Assembly (NCBI RefSeq): GCF_017589465.1
Contig: NZ_JAELYA010000007.1
Coordinates: 248,001-312,000 of the forward strand
Source of the DNA: Pseudomonas schmalbachii
GTDB taxonomy: Bacteria > Pseudomonadota > Gammaproteobacteria > Pseudomonadales > Pseudomonadaceae
Direction: 5' to 3'
DNA length: 64,000 nucleotides
Positions 20,991-30,625 of the stretch are shown here, piece after piece. How positions within the stretch are numbered: position 1 is the stretch's first letter; every line of letters begins with the position of its first letter. A model generated the notes under the pieces. The model was not told the DNA's origin and searched no databases. It worked only from the letters and a program-made list of their open reading frames with translations. The translations under genes were made by a program, and so were the position numbers.

Positions 20991-21055
20991 AACTCACTCC
21001 GATCTCTTTACCTGAAGAGGGGGCGCCCATCAGGGCGCCACGCTCGATTCGACTT

Positions 21056-22837
21056 TTATTCCGCTTTCGGCTGCTGCTGCTCGCGCAGGCGAATGTGCAG
21101 CTCGCGCAGGGCCTTGCCGTCCACGGTACCCGGAGCCTGGGTCATGACGTCGCCGGCGCTCTGGGTTTTCGGGAAGGCAATCACTTCGCGGATCGACGCG
21201 GCGCCAGTCATCAGCATCACCAGGCGATCCAGACCGAAGGCCAGGCCGCCATGCGGCGGCGCACCGTACTTGAGGGCGTCCAGCAGGAAGCCGAACTTCT
21301 CTTCCTGCTCCGCATCGTCAATGCCCAGCACGCGGAACACCGCCTGCTGCATGGACTTGTCGTGGATACGGATGGAGCCGCCGCCCAGTTCGGTGCCGTT
21401 GAGCACCATGTCGTAGGCACGGGAGAGCGCGTTGGCCGGGTTGGCCTCCAGCTCTTCCGGGCTGCACTTGGGCGAAGTGAACGGGTGGTGCAGCGAAGTC
21501 AGGCTGCCGTCGTCGTTCTCTTCGAACATCGGGAAGTCCACGACCCACAGCGGCGCCCACTCCTTGGTGAGCAGCTTGAGGTCATGGCCGACCTTGATGC
21601 GCAGCGCGCCCAGGGCGTCGCAGACGATCTTCGCCTTGTCGGCGCCGAAGAACACGATGTCGCCATCGACCGCGCCGACGCGATCGAGGATCACGTTCAG
21701 GTTGGCCTCGGGGATGAACTTGACGATCGGCGACTGCAGGCCTTCCACGCCCTTGGCGCGCTCGTTGACCTTGATGTAGGCCAGGCCCTTGGCGCCGTAG
21801 ATGCCGACGAACTTGGTGTAGTCGTCGATCTGGCTACGCGGCATGGAGGCGGCGCCCGGTACGCGCAGGGCGGCAACGCGACCTTTCGGGTCGTTGGCCG
21901 GGCCGGAGAAGACCTTGAACTCCACTTCCTTGAGCTGGTCGGCGACGTCCACCAGTTCCAGAGGGATGCGCAGGTCTGGCTTGTCCGAACCGTAGCGGCG
22001 CATGGCCTCTTCGAAGGGCATGTGCGGAAGTTCGTCGAACTCGACGTTCAGCACTTCCTTGAACAGCTGGCGCACCATCTTCTCGGTGATCTCGATGATG
22101 TCGCTTTCTTCCAGGAAGCTGGTCTCGATGTCGATCTGGGTGAATTCCGGCTGGCGGTCGGCACGCAGGTCTTCGTCGCGGAAGCACTTGGCGATCTGGT
22201 AGTAGCGATCGAAGCCGGCCACCATCAGCAACTGCTTGAACAGCTGGGGCGACTGCGGCAGGGCAAAGAAATGGCCCGGGTAGGTGCGGCTCGGCACCAG
22301 GTAGTCGCGCGCGCCTTCCGGAGTCGGACGACCAAGGATCGGGGTCTCGACGTCGAGGAAACCGTTGTCGTCCAGGTAGCGGCGGATGCTGCTGGTGATG
22401 CGCGCGCGCAGCTTCAGCTTGGCGGCCATTTCCGGACGGCGCAGGTCGATGAAGCGGTAGCGCAGGCGGGTTTCTTCGCCGACATCGGAATATTCGTCAA
22501 GCGGGAACGGCGGAGTTTCCGCCTGGTTCAGCACTTCCAGTTCGTAGCCCAGCACCTCGATGGCGCCGGAAGCCATGTTGGCGTTACGCGCGCCTTCGGG
22601 ACGCATCCGCACCTTGCCGGTGATCTTGACGACGTACTCGCTGCGCACGCGGTCGGCCTTGGCGAAGGTTTCCGCACGATCCGGATCGAACACGACCTGG
22701 GCCAGGCCCTCGCGATCACGCACGTCGAGGAAGATCACCCCGCCATGGTCGCGACGGCGGTGCACCCAGCCGCAAAGAGTGACTTCCTGGCCGTCCAGGC
22801 TCTCGTTCAATTGGCCGCAATAATGGCTGCGCATCAT
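21056..22837 (-). CDS. aspS: Aspartate--tRNA ligase
   Basis: A 593-residue class IIb synthetase with an N-terminal OB-fold anticodon domain (about 1-110), class II motif 1 ([19 protein letters not shown]), motif 2 ([18 protein letters not shown]) and motif 3 ([15 protein letters not shown]), plus the bacterial GAD insertion (about 300-420). Pseudomonas AspRS is known to be non-discriminating, charging both tRNA-Asp and tRNA-Asn with GatCAB correction. That is family knowledge, not visible here. The FmdB-like gene precedes it by 42 bases. Confidence 0.97.
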   Translation of the reverse strand: MMRSHYCGQLNESLDGQEVTLCGWVHRRRDHGGVIFLDVRDREGLAQVVFDPDRAETFAKADRVRSEYVVKITGKVRMRPEGARNANMASGAIEVLGYELEVLNQAETPPFPLDEYSDVGEETRLRYRFIDLRRPEMAAKLKLRARITSSIRRYLDDNGFLDVETPILGRPTPEGARDYLVPSRTYPGHFFALPQSPQLFKQLLMVAGFDRYYQIAKCFRDEDLRADRQPEFTQIDIETSFLEESDIIEITEKMVRQLFKEVLNVEFDELPHMPFEEAMRRYGSDKPDLRIPLELVDVADQLKEVEFKVFSGPANDPKGRVAALRVPGAASMPRSQIDDYTKFVGIYGAKGLAYIKVNERAKGVEGLQSPIVKFIPEANLNVILDRVGAVDGDIVFFGADKAKIVCDALGALRIKVGHDLKLLTKEWAPLWVVDFPMFEENDDGSLTSLHHPFTSPKCSPEELEANPANALSRAYDMVLNGTELGGGSIRIHDKSMQQAVFRVLGIDDAEQEEKFGFLLDALKYGAPPHGGLAFGLDRLVMLMTGAASIREVIAFPKTQSAGDVMTQAPGTVDGKALRELHIRLREQQQPKAE

Positions 22838-22879
22838 GGTGTGTTCGCTTCTCGCAAGTCTTGGATTCTTTGGAACCGA

Positions 22880-23149
22880 TCAATCGCCGGCGGCACAGGC
22901 ACCGGCACCGCAACCGGTGGCGGGACAGGCCGCAGCTCCTTCGGAGGACGCCAGGTTCTTTTTCGCACCGGTCTTGAAGTCGGTCTCGTACCAGCCACCG
23001 CCACTCAGGCGAAAGCCGGGGGCAGACAGCAGCTTCTTCAGTTCGGGAGCATTGCAGGCCGGGCAATCGACCAACGGGGCATCGCTGAACTTCTGGATCT
23101 TCTCCAGATGGTGATTGCAGGATCCGCACTGGTATTCGTAAATCGGCAT
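22880..23149 (-). CDS. FmdB-family zinc-ribbon protein
   Basis: An 89-residue protein. The N-terminal FmdB/CxxC_CXXC_SSSS zinc ribbon has MPIYEYQCGSCNHHLE and a second pair, VDCPACNAPEL. The rest is a Gly/Ala-rich tail with a further cysteine cluster (ACPATGCGAGACAAG). ATG 23149 has AAGGTG upstream and fits the conserved MPIYEY opening. Function is unknown; the gene next to aspS is widely conserved in gammaproteobacteria. Confidence 0.88.
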   Translation of the reverse strand: MPIYEYQCGSCNHHLEKIQKFSDAPLVDCPACNAPELKKLLSAPGFRLSGGGWYETDFKTGAKKNLASSEGAAACPATGCGAGACAAGD

Positions 23150-23410
23150 CGGGACACCTTGGCTGTAACTACGCCGCGGGCCCGCACCCGGCGGCAAAGA
23201 CGCGGATTATAGCCTGAAAAATCTGCGGCTTGCAGCCGCCCCGGGAGCCCCGCCCGGCAGCCGATACGCGCCACCTCGCCAGCACAGGGGGCGCATTATC
23301 ATAGAAACGCTCAATCGAAGCGGTTGATTCGTGCCAAAGACTCGTCGGAAAAGGCTGTGTTAGGCTGAATTCAGATCGGGTCTTCCCGGAAACTGGACAA
23401 GGAGAACTCC

Positions 23411-23881
23411 ATGGAAATCAACATCGGTATCGGCGAACAGGACCGCGCCGCCATCGCCGAAGGCCTTTCCCGCCTTCTGGCCGACACCTATACCCTTTAT
23501 CTGAAAACCCATAACTTCCATTGGAACGTTACCGGGCCGATGTTCAACACCCTGCACCTGATGTTCGAAGGCCAGTACAACGAACTCGCCCTGGCGGTCG
23601 ACAGCATCGCCGAACGTATCCGTGCGCTTGGCTTCCCGGCCCCCGGCACCTATGCCGCCTATGCCCGCCTCTCCTCCATCAAGGAAGAAGAAGGCGTGCC
23701 GGAAGCGAAGGAAATGATCAAGCAACTGGTCCAGGGACAGGAAGCCGTGGTGCGCACCGCGCGCAGCATCTTCCCCCTGATCGACAAGGTCAGCGACGAA
23801 CCCACCGCCGACCTCCTGACCCAGCGCATGCAGGTCCACGAGAAAACCGCCTGGATGCTGCGCAGTCTTCTCGACGCCTGA
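23411..23881 (+). CDS. dps: Dps-family ferritin-like DNA-binding/iron-storage protein
   Basis: A 156-residue four-helix protein of the Dps type. The ferroxidase signature includes [13 protein letters not shown] (H-W-N), followed by [25 protein letters not shown] with the interfacial D and E ligands. There is no long Lys-rich N-terminal tail, so DNA binding by this protein is less certain than iron/H2O2 detoxification. The site GGACAAGGAG precedes the ATG. It stands alone on the plus strand. Confidence 0.92.
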   Translation: MEINIGIGEQDRAAIAEGLSRLLADTYTLYLKTHNFHWNVTGPMFNTLHLMFEGQYNELALAVDSIAERIRALGFPAPGTYAAYARLSSIKEEEGVPEAKEMIKQLVQGQEAVVRTARSIFPLIDKVSDEPTADLLTQRMQVHEKTAWMLRSLLDA

Positions 23882-23890
23882 TCACGGCAA

Positions 23891-23917
23891 GGCCCGGACT
23901 CGCTCCGGGCCGCTCCT
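23891..23917 (+). terminator. Stem-loop after dps (weak terminator)
   Basis: GGCCCGGA / TCCGGGCC with a five-base loop is located ten bases after the dps stop. The following T content is poor, so termination is only probable. Confidence 0.45.
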
Positions 23918-23960
23918 TCACCACGCGAACCAGACACATCCCATCCCTCCAACGGCTGAT

Positions 23961-23990
23961 TTGAGAAGCCCCATGGTTTGCTGTTAAATA
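23961..23990 (+). promoter_or_regulatory. Putative sigma-70 promoter of membrane/cold-shock gene
   Basis: TTGAGA (23961-23966) and TAAATA (23985-23990) with an 18-base spacer. The transcript would have a roughly 100-base 5' leader, as is common for cold-shock-domain genes. Confidence 0.4.
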
Positions 23991-24100
23991 GCCGCCGTGC
24001 GTCATGCGCATAGGCCGGCAATCCATCACGCTCCACCTTTATTCCAAGGGTTCGCGTCGACCGGCTGATTCGTCGTTACCGTTCAAGGTGAACCTACAAC

Positions 24101-24697
24101 ATGTTGAAAATCGTCCATCTCCTGACGGGCGTCGCCGCCCTCTTGCTGTCCTTTATTCCAAGCCTGCGTACCGAAGCCCTGCCCTACCTGCAACAAGCGG
24201 ATGCCGTCTACCTGGCACTGCTGGGCCTGACCAGCCTGCTGCTTGCCCCGATCGTCCACAAGGACGCGCAACAACAACTGCAGGCACTGGTTTCCGCGCT
24301 GGTCATCGCCGCCACCGCCGTGCAGGCGCTGATCCTGCTCGCACCGCTACCGACCATTGGTGGTCAGCCTGCCATCCTGCTGCCGCTGGTCATCCTGGCG
24401 CTCGCCGTGATTCTTCACCTGATCGCCAATCGGCAGAAAACCGAGAAATACGCTCCGGCAATGAGCGATGGTGGAGAGAACCGCGAAACCGGCACGGTGA
24501 AATGGTTCAACACGTCCAAAGGCTTCGGCTTCATTTCCCGCGATAGCGGCGAAGACATCTTCGTGCACTTCCGCGCGATCCGCGGCGAGGGTCACCGCAT
24601 CCTGATCGAAGGCCAGCGCGTGGAGTTCTCGGTGGTGCAACGGGACAAGGGACTGCAGGCGGAAGACGTGATCGCCGCCCTCCCCAGCCGACGCTGA
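24101..24697 (+). CDS. Membrane protein with C-terminal cold-shock domain
   Basis: A 198-residue fusion. Residues 1 to about 110 contain three or four hydrophobic segments (around 5-20, 33-50, 62-84, 88-108). Residues about 130-198 form a cold-shock domain opening [17 protein letters not shown] with RNP1 (KGFGFI) and RNP2 (DIFVHF) nucleic-acid-binding motifs. This puts an RNA/ssDNA-binding module at the cytoplasmic face of the membrane. The arrangement is known in Pseudomonas (PA0961-like), but I know of no established function. A strong terminator follows. Confidence 0.88.
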   Translation: MLKIVHLLTGVAALLLSFIPSLRTEALPYLQQADAVYLALLGLTSLLLAPIVHKDAQQQLQALVSALVIAATAVQALILLAPLPTIGGQPAILLPLVILALAVILHLIANRQKTEKYAPAMSDGGENRETGTVKWFNTSKGFGFISRDSGEDIFVHFRAIRGEGHRILIEGQRVEFSVVQRDKGLQAEDVIAALPSRR

Positions 24698-24713
24698 AAT
24701 CACGCTCCATATA

Positions 24714-24751
24714 AATGAAAAGGCCCGCCGAACATGGCGGGCCTTTTCATT
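24714..24751. terminator. Bidirectional terminator
   Basis: Stem AATGAAAAGGCCCGCC / GGCGGGCCTTTTCATT with a six-base loop. It serves both the cold-shock fusion gene (plus) and slyX (minus). Confidence 0.92.
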
Positions 24752-24754
24752 GGC

Positions 24755-24964
24755 TCAGTAGTGCGGCGGCGGCGCCTCGTCGTCGACCACACCGACCTCC
24801 CCCTGCAATTCCTCCAGCCGCCTGATCAGCACCTGCATCTGCAGACTCAAGCGCTCGATGACCCGTTCCTGCTCATAGACGACATCACTCAACGTCTGCA
24901 GCGCGTCGTCCTGGAACGCCAGCCGACTCTCGAGATCGGCAACCCGCTCTTCCAGCACCATCAC
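24755..24964 (-). CDS. slyX: SlyX family protein
   Basis: A 69-residue coiled-coil protein ([20 protein letters not shown] then [20 protein letters not shown]) with the SlyX C-terminal DEAPPPHY. Function is unresolved. It abuts the HIT gene with no intergenic base, so the two are cotranscribed. Confidence 0.92.
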   Translation of the reverse strand: MMVLEERVADLESRLAFQDDALQTLSDVVYEQERVIERLSLQMQVLIRRLEELQGEVGVVDDEAPPPHY

Positions 24965-25393
24965 TCACCCCTGCGTGAAATTGAAGCCATCATCCAGCGC
25001 CATGCGCAGCTTCTCGCGAACGACCTGCAGCTCTTCGGCAGTATACGGACGCGCCGGATGCCTGCCCCAGACCGGTGCCGGCCACGCCGCATCATCGCGA
25101 CGACGGACGATCACATGCACATGCAACTGACTGACGACGTTGCCAAGATTGGCCACGTTCATCTTGTCGGCATTGAACGTGTCCTTGAGAACCTCGGCCA
25201 GAGTCGTGGCCTCGCGCCAGAGCTCCTGCTGATCCTCCGGATCGAGCTGGAACAACTCGCTGACATCCTCGCGGCGCGGCACCAGGATGAACCACGGATA
25301 TTGAGCATCGTTCATGAGCAGCAGGCGACTCAACGGAAAATCGCCTATCGGCAAGGTATCCTGCTGCAGACGGGAATCCAGGACGAACATCAT
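24965..25393 (-). CDS. HIT-family nucleotide hydrolase
   Basis: A 142-residue histidine-triad protein. The triad region is SQLHVHVIVRRRDD near residues 94-107, which keeps the central catalytic His but has Gln in place of the first His, as is usual in this subfamily (PA0959-like). Relatives hydrolyse dinucleoside polyphosphates or AMP conjugates; the substrate here is unknown. It is the first gene of a pair with slyX. Confidence 0.9.
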   Translation of the reverse strand: MMFVLDSRLQQDTLPIGDFPLSRLLLMNDAQYPWFILVPRREDVSELFQLDPEDQQELWREATTLAEVLKDTFNADKMNVANLGNVVSQLHVHVIVRRRDDAAWPAPVWGRHPARPYTAEELQVVREKLRMALDDGFNFTQG

Positions 25394-25809
25394 GACCTCT
25401 CCTGTACGACGAGCACGACATAGAGCTTAGCCCCACATCGAGCACAAGAAGCCGCGCAGGATACAGGAGCCGACCCAGCGAGAGCAGCCATCACCCCGAC
25501 GGGGCACAGTGGCAATGAAGAAGCACCAGACCAGTGCACAGTCCTGGAGACGATCGCTCCAACGCCACTTCCGGATAGCTCCATAATCCTTGCCGAAGAC
25601 CACCTCTGTCATATATTTCAACTCGCAATAGAGTTTGTGCACGACTCTTGCTAGAAGCACTGGCGTAACGAAAGCAATGGGGGACAAATGCTGTTCGCAG
25701 TTTCCAGCAATTAGACAGCGGGCAGCGCAGACCATAAAGTCGATAGCGGGCTACAGGACAAATGCCAAAAGGCAGCATAGAGACTGCCTCTTAGATATAA
25801 AACCTATGT

Positions 25810-25841
25810 AATTGCGACAAAACTCATGCGCAATTGCGACA
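25810..25841 (-). promoter_or_regulatory. Putative ArgR binding site upstream of oprD
   Basis: Two copies of AATTGCGACA (25810-25819 and 25832-25841) have a 22-base period. On the minus strand they read TGTCGCAATT, matching the TGTCGC half-site known for P. aeruginosa ArgR. OprD is known to be arginine-responsive via ArgR in P. aeruginosa, which supports the call. Confidence 0.55.
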
Positions 25842-25886
25842 GCCCCACCAGGAATTTACCTGAAGATTCCGATAGCTATCGCCAAC

Positions 25887-25912
25887 AGTTAACGCGTGCT
25901 ATAAGTTAACGC
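25887..25912 (+). promoter_or_regulatory. oprD promoter region with AGTTAACGC direct repeat
   Basis: AGTTAACGC occurs at 25887-25895 and 25904-25912 (period 17), flanking and overlapping TATAAG (25900-25905), a possible -10 about 80 bases before the oprD ATG. I see no good -35, which would fit an activator-dependent promoter. Confidence 0.35.
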
Positions 25913-25983
25913 CGACAAAAAGAATTAGCCGTCACAACGGCGTTGTGATGGCAGATAACTTCAAAACCAAAGGAGCAATCACA

Positions 25984-27321
25984 ATGAAAGTGATGAAGTG
26001 GAGCGCCATCGCCCTGGCGGTTTCCGCAGCCGCCGCAGCCAGCCAGATGGCAGTGGCCGAACCCTTCGTTGGCGATCAAGCCGAAGCTAAAGGCTTTATC
26101 GAAGACAGCAGCCTCAACTTCCTGGTTCGCAACTACTACTTCAACCGCGACCTGCGCAATGGTGGCGGCAACAAGCGTGAAGACTGGACCCAAGGTTTCC
26201 ATGCCGTTTACAACTCCGGCTATACCCAGGGTGTGGTTGGCTTCGGTGTTGACGCATTCGGCTACCTGGGTCTGAAACTGGATGGTGGCCCCGGCCGTAC
26301 CGGCACTGGCAACCTGCCGGTTCAGGATGATGGCGAGCCTGCAGACAGCTATGGCAAGGCCGGCGGCGCAGGCAAGGTCCGCATCTCCAAGACCGAGCTG
26401 AAGTTCGGCGATATGCAACCGCAAGCACCGGTATTCGCCGTCGGCGGTACCCGTCTGCTGCCGCAAACCGCCAGCGGTATCCACTTGGCCAGCAGCGAGA
26501 TCACCGGCCTCGACCTGGAAGCCGGTCACTTCTACTCGGCTACCAACTACAACACCACCAACCGCGACGGCGAACTGTTCGCCACCTACGCTGGCGTGGA
26601 AACCCCTCAAGCTGACTTCCTCGGTGGCCGCTACGCCTTTACCGACAACTTCAGCGCCTCGCTGTACGGTGCCAAGTTCGAAGACATCTGGAACCAGTAC
26701 TACGCCAACCTGAACTACACCCTGCCGATCTCCGACGATCAGGCCCTCAGCTTCGACCTCAACTACTACAAGACCAAGGACGAAGGCGACGCCAACGCGG
26801 GCGATATCGACAACGATACCTTCTCGCTGGCTGGGGCCTACACCCTGGGCGCCCACACCTTCACTCTGGCCTTCCAGAAAGTCGATAGCGATACTCCGTT
26901 CGATTACCTCGGGGTCGGCGACACTAACGGCGGCGGCGACTCGATCTTCCTCGCCAACTCCGTTCAGTACTCCGACTTCAACGGCCCGGGCGAAGAATCC
27001 TGGCAGGCACGTTATGACCTGAACATGGCCACCTACGGCGTACCCGGCCTGAGCTTCATGGCTCGTTACATCACTGGCGACAATATCGACGCCAGCAATG
27101 CAGGCCCGATATATTCCTTAGCTGGCTGGACGAACGCCGATGGCCGAGACGAAAAACACCACGAAACCAACCTCGAGGCCAAGTACGTGATCCAGGAAGG
27201 CGCAGCGAAGGACCTATCCTTCCGCATCCGTCAAGCTTGGCACCGCGCCAGCTCCGAGCAGATCGACGGAGACGCCGACGAATTCCGCCTGATCATCGAC
27301 TACCCGCTGTCCGTTCTGTAA
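25984..27321 (+). CDS. oprD: Outer membrane porin OprD (basic amino acid/carbapenem channel family)
   Basis: A 445-residue OprD-family porin with an 18-stranded barrel fold. The signal peptide is residues 1 to about 25 (MKVMKWSAIALAVSAAAAAS, cleaved after VAE or nearby), then EAKGFIEDSSLNFLVRNYYF. The C-terminus EFRLIIDYPLSVL ends in a hydrophobic residue rather than the usual aromatic, as in PAO1 OprD. I start it at 25984, ten bases after AAGGAG. It is closest to OprD itself, which imports basic amino acids and is the route for imipenem in P. aeruginosa; specificity here is inferred. Confidence 0.92.
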   Translation: MKVMKWSAIALAVSAAAAASQMAVAEPFVGDQAEAKGFIEDSSLNFLVRNYYFNRDLRNGGGNKREDWTQGFHAVYNSGYTQGVVGFGVDAFGYLGLKLDGGPGRTGTGNLPVQDDGEPADSYGKAGGAGKVRISKTELKFGDMQPQAPVFAVGGTRLLPQTASGIHLASSEITGLDLEAGHFYSATNYNTTNRDGELFATYAGVETPQADFLGGRYAFTDNFSASLYGAKFEDIWNQYYANLNYTLPISDDQALSFDLNYYKTKDEGDANAGDIDNDTFSLAGAYTLGAHTFTLAFQKVDSDTPFDYLGVGDTNGGGDSIFLANSVQYSDFNGPGEESWQARYDLNMATYGVPGLSFMARYITGDNIDASNAGPIYSLAGWTNADGRDEKHHETNLEAKYVIQEGAAKDLSFRIRQAWHRASSEQIDGDADEFRLIIDYPLSVL

Positions 27322-27343
27322 CCGGAACGTATCGCAGGAAAGG

Positions 27344-27370
27344 AAAAGCCCGGCTCAGCCGGGCTTTTCT
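27344..27370. terminator. Terminator after oprD, bidirectional
   Basis: AAAAGCCCGGC / GCCGGGCTTTT with a two-to-four-base loop between convergent oprD and the thioesterase gene. Confidence 0.9.
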
Positions 27371-27391
27371 CGTTCTGACCGCCACCAAACA

Positions 27392-27808
27392 CTACATCGG
27401 CAGCACATAGGTTCCGGTGACATGAGCGACCAGTTCCTGCTGATTGCTCGCGGAATACACCGACACCTCGCACACCACCTGGCGCCGCCCGAGCTTCAGT
27501 ATCTTCGCCTCCGCCAGCAGATCCTCCGGCTTCGGCTTGCTGAGGAAGTTGATGTTCAGGTTGGACGTGACCGCCATCTCCACGTCATCCAGTTGACCGA
27601 GGATCACCGCATACATGGCCGCATCGGCCAGCGCCATGATGGTCGGCCCCGACACCGTTCCACCCGGCCGCACCAGCTTGCCGTGGAACGGAACCCGCGC
27701 GAATGCGCTACGCCCTTCCAGGGCCTCGACGCGGAAGTCGAGATCCTCCGCCATCGGCAGCCCAGCCCGTATGAACGTCTGCACCTCGGACGCACTCAAT
27801 CGGCTCAT
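27392..27808 (-). CDS. PaaI-family hot-dog thioesterase
   Basis: A 138-residue acyl-CoA thioesterase of the PaaI/YbdB type. The signature HGKLVRPGGTVSGPTIMALAD includes the conserved G-x-SGP helix start. ATG 27808 follows AAGGAGG directly. The frame stays open far upstream, antisense to proS, but that part is not coding. It is divergent from proS. Substrate unknown. Confidence 0.88.
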   Translation of the reverse strand: MSRLSASEVQTFIRAGLPMAEDLDFRVEALEGRSAFARVPFHGKLVRPGGTVSGPTIMALADAAMYAVILGQLDDVEMAVTSNLNINFLSKPKPEDLLAEAKILKLGRRQVVCEVSVYSASNQQELVAHVTGTYVLPM

Positions 27809-27910
27809 CCAAGCCTCCTTGTCTGTTCCCGCCGCGCCCTGTACGCAGCCTGACCTGCACCGTACAATGCCCAACCTGATTCCATCTTCGCAACCTGCAA
27901 GCGGCCAAAC

Positions 27911-29626
27911 ATGCGTACCAGTCAGTACCTGCTGTCCACCCTGAAAGAAACCCCCTCCGATGCGGTGGTCATCAGCCACCAGTTGCTGCTGCGCGCCGGC
28001 ATGATCCGCAAGCTGGCCTCCGGCCTCTACACCTGGCTGCCGATGGGCCTGCGCGTACTGCGCAAGGCCGAGACCATCGTCCGCGAAGAGATGAATGCCG
28101 CCGGCGCCCTGGAAGTACTGATGCCGGCCATCCAGCCGGCCGAACTGTGGCAGGAATCCGGCCGCTGGGAGCAGTACGGCCCCGAGCTGCTGCGCCTGAA
28201 GGACCGCCATGAGCGCGAGTTCTGCGTCGGCCCGACCCACGAGGAAGTCATCACCGATCTGGCGCGCAACGAGCTGAACAGCTACAAGCAGCTGCCGATC
28301 AACATGTACCAGATCCAGACCAAGTTCCGCGACGAGATCCGCCCGCGCTTCGGTCTGATGCGCGGCCGCGAGTTCATCATGAAGGACGCCTACTCCTTCC
28401 ACCTGAACCAGGACTCGCTGCAGGAAACCTACGACGGCATGTACCGCGCGTACTGCAACGTCTTCACCCGCCTCGGACTGGACTACCGCCCGGTGCAGGC
28501 TGACAACGGCTCCATCGGCGGCAGCGGCTCCCACGAGTTCCACGTACTGGCCAACTCCGGCGAGGACGACATCGTCTTCAGCGACAGCTCCGACTACGCG
28601 GCGAACATCGAGAAGGCCGAAGCCCTGCCCCGCGAAAGCGCGCGTGGCGCCGCCACCCAGGAACTGCGTCTGGTCGACACCCCGGCCACCAAGACCATCG
28701 CCGATCTGGTGGAAAAATTCGACCTGCCGATCGAGAAGACCATCAAGACCCTGGTGGTGCATGCCGCAGAAGAAGGCATGCTGATCGCCCTGGTCGTCCG
28801 CGGCGACCACGAACTGAACGAGATCAAGGCCAGCAACCATCCGCTGGTCGCCAGCCCGCTGCAGATGGCCAGCGAAGCCGAGATCAAGGCCGCGATCGGC
28901 GCCGCGCCCGGCTCCCTCGGCCCGCTGAACCTGGCGCTGCCCTGCATCATCGACCGCTCCGTCGCACTGATGAGCGACTTCGCCGCCGGCGCCAACCTCG
29001 ATGACAAGCACTACTTCGGCGTGAACTGGGAACGCGACCTGCCAGTGCCGGAAGTCGCCGACCTGCGCAACGTCGTGGCCGGCGACCCGAGCCCGGACGG
29101 CAAGGGCACCCTGGTGATCCGCCGCGGCATCGAAGTCGGCCACATCTTCCAGCTCGGCACCAAGTACAGCGAGGCGATGAACCTCACCGTGCTCAACGAG
29201 CAGGGCAAGCCCGTCACCCTGATCATGGGCTGCTACGGCATCGGCGTATCCCGCGTGGTGGCCGCCGCCATCGAGCAGAACTACGACGACCGCGGCATTC
29301 TCTGGCCGGCCGCCCTGGCACCGTTCCAGATCGCCATCGTGCCGATGAAGTACGAGAACGAGGCCGTTCGCGCCGCCACCGACAAACTGTATGCGGACCT
29401 CACCGCAGCCGGCTTCGAAGTGCTACTGGACGACCGCGACAAGAAGACCAGCCCCGGCGTCAAGTTCGCCGACATGGAGCTGATCGGCATTCCGCACCGT
29501 CTCGTGGTCAGCGAGCGCGGGCTGAACGAAGGCGTGCTGGAATACAAGGGCCGTCGCGACGCCGAATCGCAGAACGTCGCCATCGGCGAACTGCAAACCT
29601 TCATCACGGCAAAGGTTCGCGGCTGA
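27911..29626 (+). CDS. proS: Proline--tRNA ligase
   Basis: A 571-residue class II synthetase of the bacterial ProS type. It opens [20 protein letters not shown] and has motif 2 [21 protein letters not shown], the roughly 180-residue editing (INS/YbaK-like) domain at about 230-390 that deacylates Ala-tRNA-Pro, motif 3 [10 protein letters not shown], and an anticodon-binding C-terminal domain. Its neighbour downstream begins seven bases after the stop. Confidence 0.98.
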   Translation: MRTSQYLLSTLKETPSDAVVISHQLLLRAGMIRKLASGLYTWLPMGLRVLRKAETIVREEMNAAGALEVLMPAIQPAELWQESGRWEQYGPELLRLKDRHEREFCVGPTHEEVITDLARNELNSYKQLPINMYQIQTKFRDEIRPRFGLMRGREFIMKDAYSFHLNQDSLQETYDGMYRAYCNVFTRLGLDYRPVQADNGSIGGSGSHEFHVLANSGEDDIVFSDSSDYAANIEKAEALPRESARGAATQELRLVDTPATKTIADLVEKFDLPIEKTIKTLVVHAAEEGMLIALVVRGDHELNEIKASNHPLVASPLQMASEAEIKAAIGAAPGSLGPLNLALPCIIDRSVALMSDFAAGANLDDKHYFGVNWERDLPVPEVADLRNVVAGDPSPDGKGTLVIRRGIEVGHIFQLGTKYSEAMNLTVLNEQGKPVTLIMGCYGIGVSRVVAAAIEQNYDDRGILWPAALAPFQIAIVPMKYENEAVRAATDKLYADLTAAGFEVLLDDRDKKTSPGVKFADMELIGIPHRLVVSERGLNEGVLEYKGRRDAESQNVAIGELQTFITAKVRG

Positions 29627-29633
29627 GCAACAC

Positions 29634-30593
29634 ATGTCCTCCCAGAGCATTACCTGCCTCGCGACTGCCGCCCTGTGCGGCAGTCTGCTGCTGAGCGGCT
29701 GCGCCAACCAGCTGCCGCAACGCAGCGAGCACGAGGAGCGCGTCGAGCGCAAACTGCTTGATCACAGCCTGCAGATCGATGTGGGCGAGACCGGCGTGCT
29801 TGAGCTGCCGCAGCGGCGCATCCGCGTGCAGGAGCAGAAGACCTTCGAGGTCACCGAGTACGAGGTGACCCGCCGCTACGATCGCTATACCCCCTACCAG
29901 GCCTGGCGGGAATCCTACGAGATTCCGCTGGGCGCGCTGGCCATCGTCGCCGGCGTGGGGGCCAACGTGCTCAATGTCGTCGCGCTCGGCAACCTGCCGG
30001 AAAGCGTCACCCACGACTGGATCAGCTACGGCATCGCCGGCATCAACCCGTTCATGAACGCGCCGTCCAACGGACGCGCCGAACAGAACCTGGCCAGCAT
30101 CGACGAGCAGCAGCGCGACAAGCGCATGGAATACTCGAGCCTGCCGTGGGCCGAACGCCCGGTGCAGGTGAGCGCCGGCCGGGACACCCAGGAACTGCTG
30201 ACCGACCGCCACGGCGTGCTACGACTGAACCTGCTCGAAGGCCCCTTCAGCGAAGAGGACGTGAGCCGCTTCGGCAAGCTCCAGTTCAGCGTCCAGGACC
30301 CACAGGACAGCGTGCGCGGCAGCGCCAGCCTGGTGGTCAGCAGGGCTCTGCGCGGCAAGCTGCAGGAAGCGCACCGGTTGATCTATGACGACCTGGAAGG
30401 CGACGACGTGCAGCGCTGGGTACATCGGGTCAAGCGCCTGTCGGACCTCGGTATGGAAGAGGAAGCCAGCGAGCTGGAGCAGAGCCTGATCGAACTGACG
30501 CGCAACGACCCCGAGTTGCAGAAGGAATTCCTGCACAGCCTGATGACCGACGCCGGCCGCCTGGCAGCCGACCCGGGCATGGCGAACAACTGA
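29634..30593 (+). CDS. Hypothetical lipoprotein (PA0955-like)
   Basis: A 319-residue protein with a lipoprotein signal ending in LLSGC (Cys 23). After the anchor there is a basic/acidic stretch, a short hydrophobic segment near residues 99-122 (ALAIVAGVGANVLNVVALG), and a C-terminal helical region that carries a VHRVKRLSDLGMEEEASELE-type motif. I recognise no named domain. It follows proS by seven bases and is probably cotranscribed with it. Envelope localisation is inferred from the lipobox. Confidence 0.8.
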   Translation: MSSQSITCLATAALCGSLLLSGCANQLPQRSEHEERVERKLLDHSLQIDVGETGVLELPQRRIRVQEQKTFEVTEYEVTRRYDRYTPYQAWRESYEIPLGALAIVAGVGANVLNVVALGNLPESVTHDWISYGIAGINPFMNAPSNGRAEQNLASIDEQQRDKRMEYSSLPWAERPVQVSAGRDTQELLTDRHGVLRLNLLEGPFSEEDVSRFGKLQFSVQDPQDSVRGSASLVVSRALRGKLQEAHRLIYDDLEGDDVQRWVHRVKRLSDLGMEEEASELEQSLIELTRNDPELQKEFLHSLMTDAGRLAADPGMANN

Positions 30594-30598
30594 GTGGC

Positions 30599-30622
30599 CG
30601 GCGTGGAAGCGTCCACGCCGTT
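30599..30622. terminator. Stem-loop between convergent lipoprotein and acylphosphatase genes
   Basis: GGCGTGGA / TCCACGCC with a four-base loop, just after the lipoprotein stop. There is no clear T-run, so termination is only possible. Confidence 0.4.
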
Positions 30623-30625
30623 ACC

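Larger units (their letters stand above)
25394..25983. other. 590-bp AT-richer intergenic region upstream of oprD
   Basis: This stretch has clearly lower GC than its neighbours and no convincing gene. Short minus-strand frames between 25427 and 25778 lack ribosome sites and Pseudomonas codon bias. The part from 25800 on carries the oprD control region described separately. The left part could be decayed foreign DNA. Confidence 0.5.

Noticed and set aside
21002..21055. Terminator between aspS and yebC
   Set aside because: A GGGCGCC / GGCGCCC stem exists but has no T-run on the minus strand, so it is only a stem-loop.
21095..23212. A 705-codon plus-strand frame opposite aspS
   Set aside because: It is the mirror frame of aspS and the FmdB gene, without a ribosome site or protein-like composition.
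25427..25778. Possible small minus-strand genes in the AT-richer patch
   Set aside because: No ribosome sites, atypical codon use and no recognisable family, so treated as non-coding or decayed.
27392..29143. Long minus-strand frame ending in the thioesterase
   Set aside because: Only the last 138 residues are real. The upstream part is antisense to proS, and AAGGAGG precedes the true ATG at 27808.
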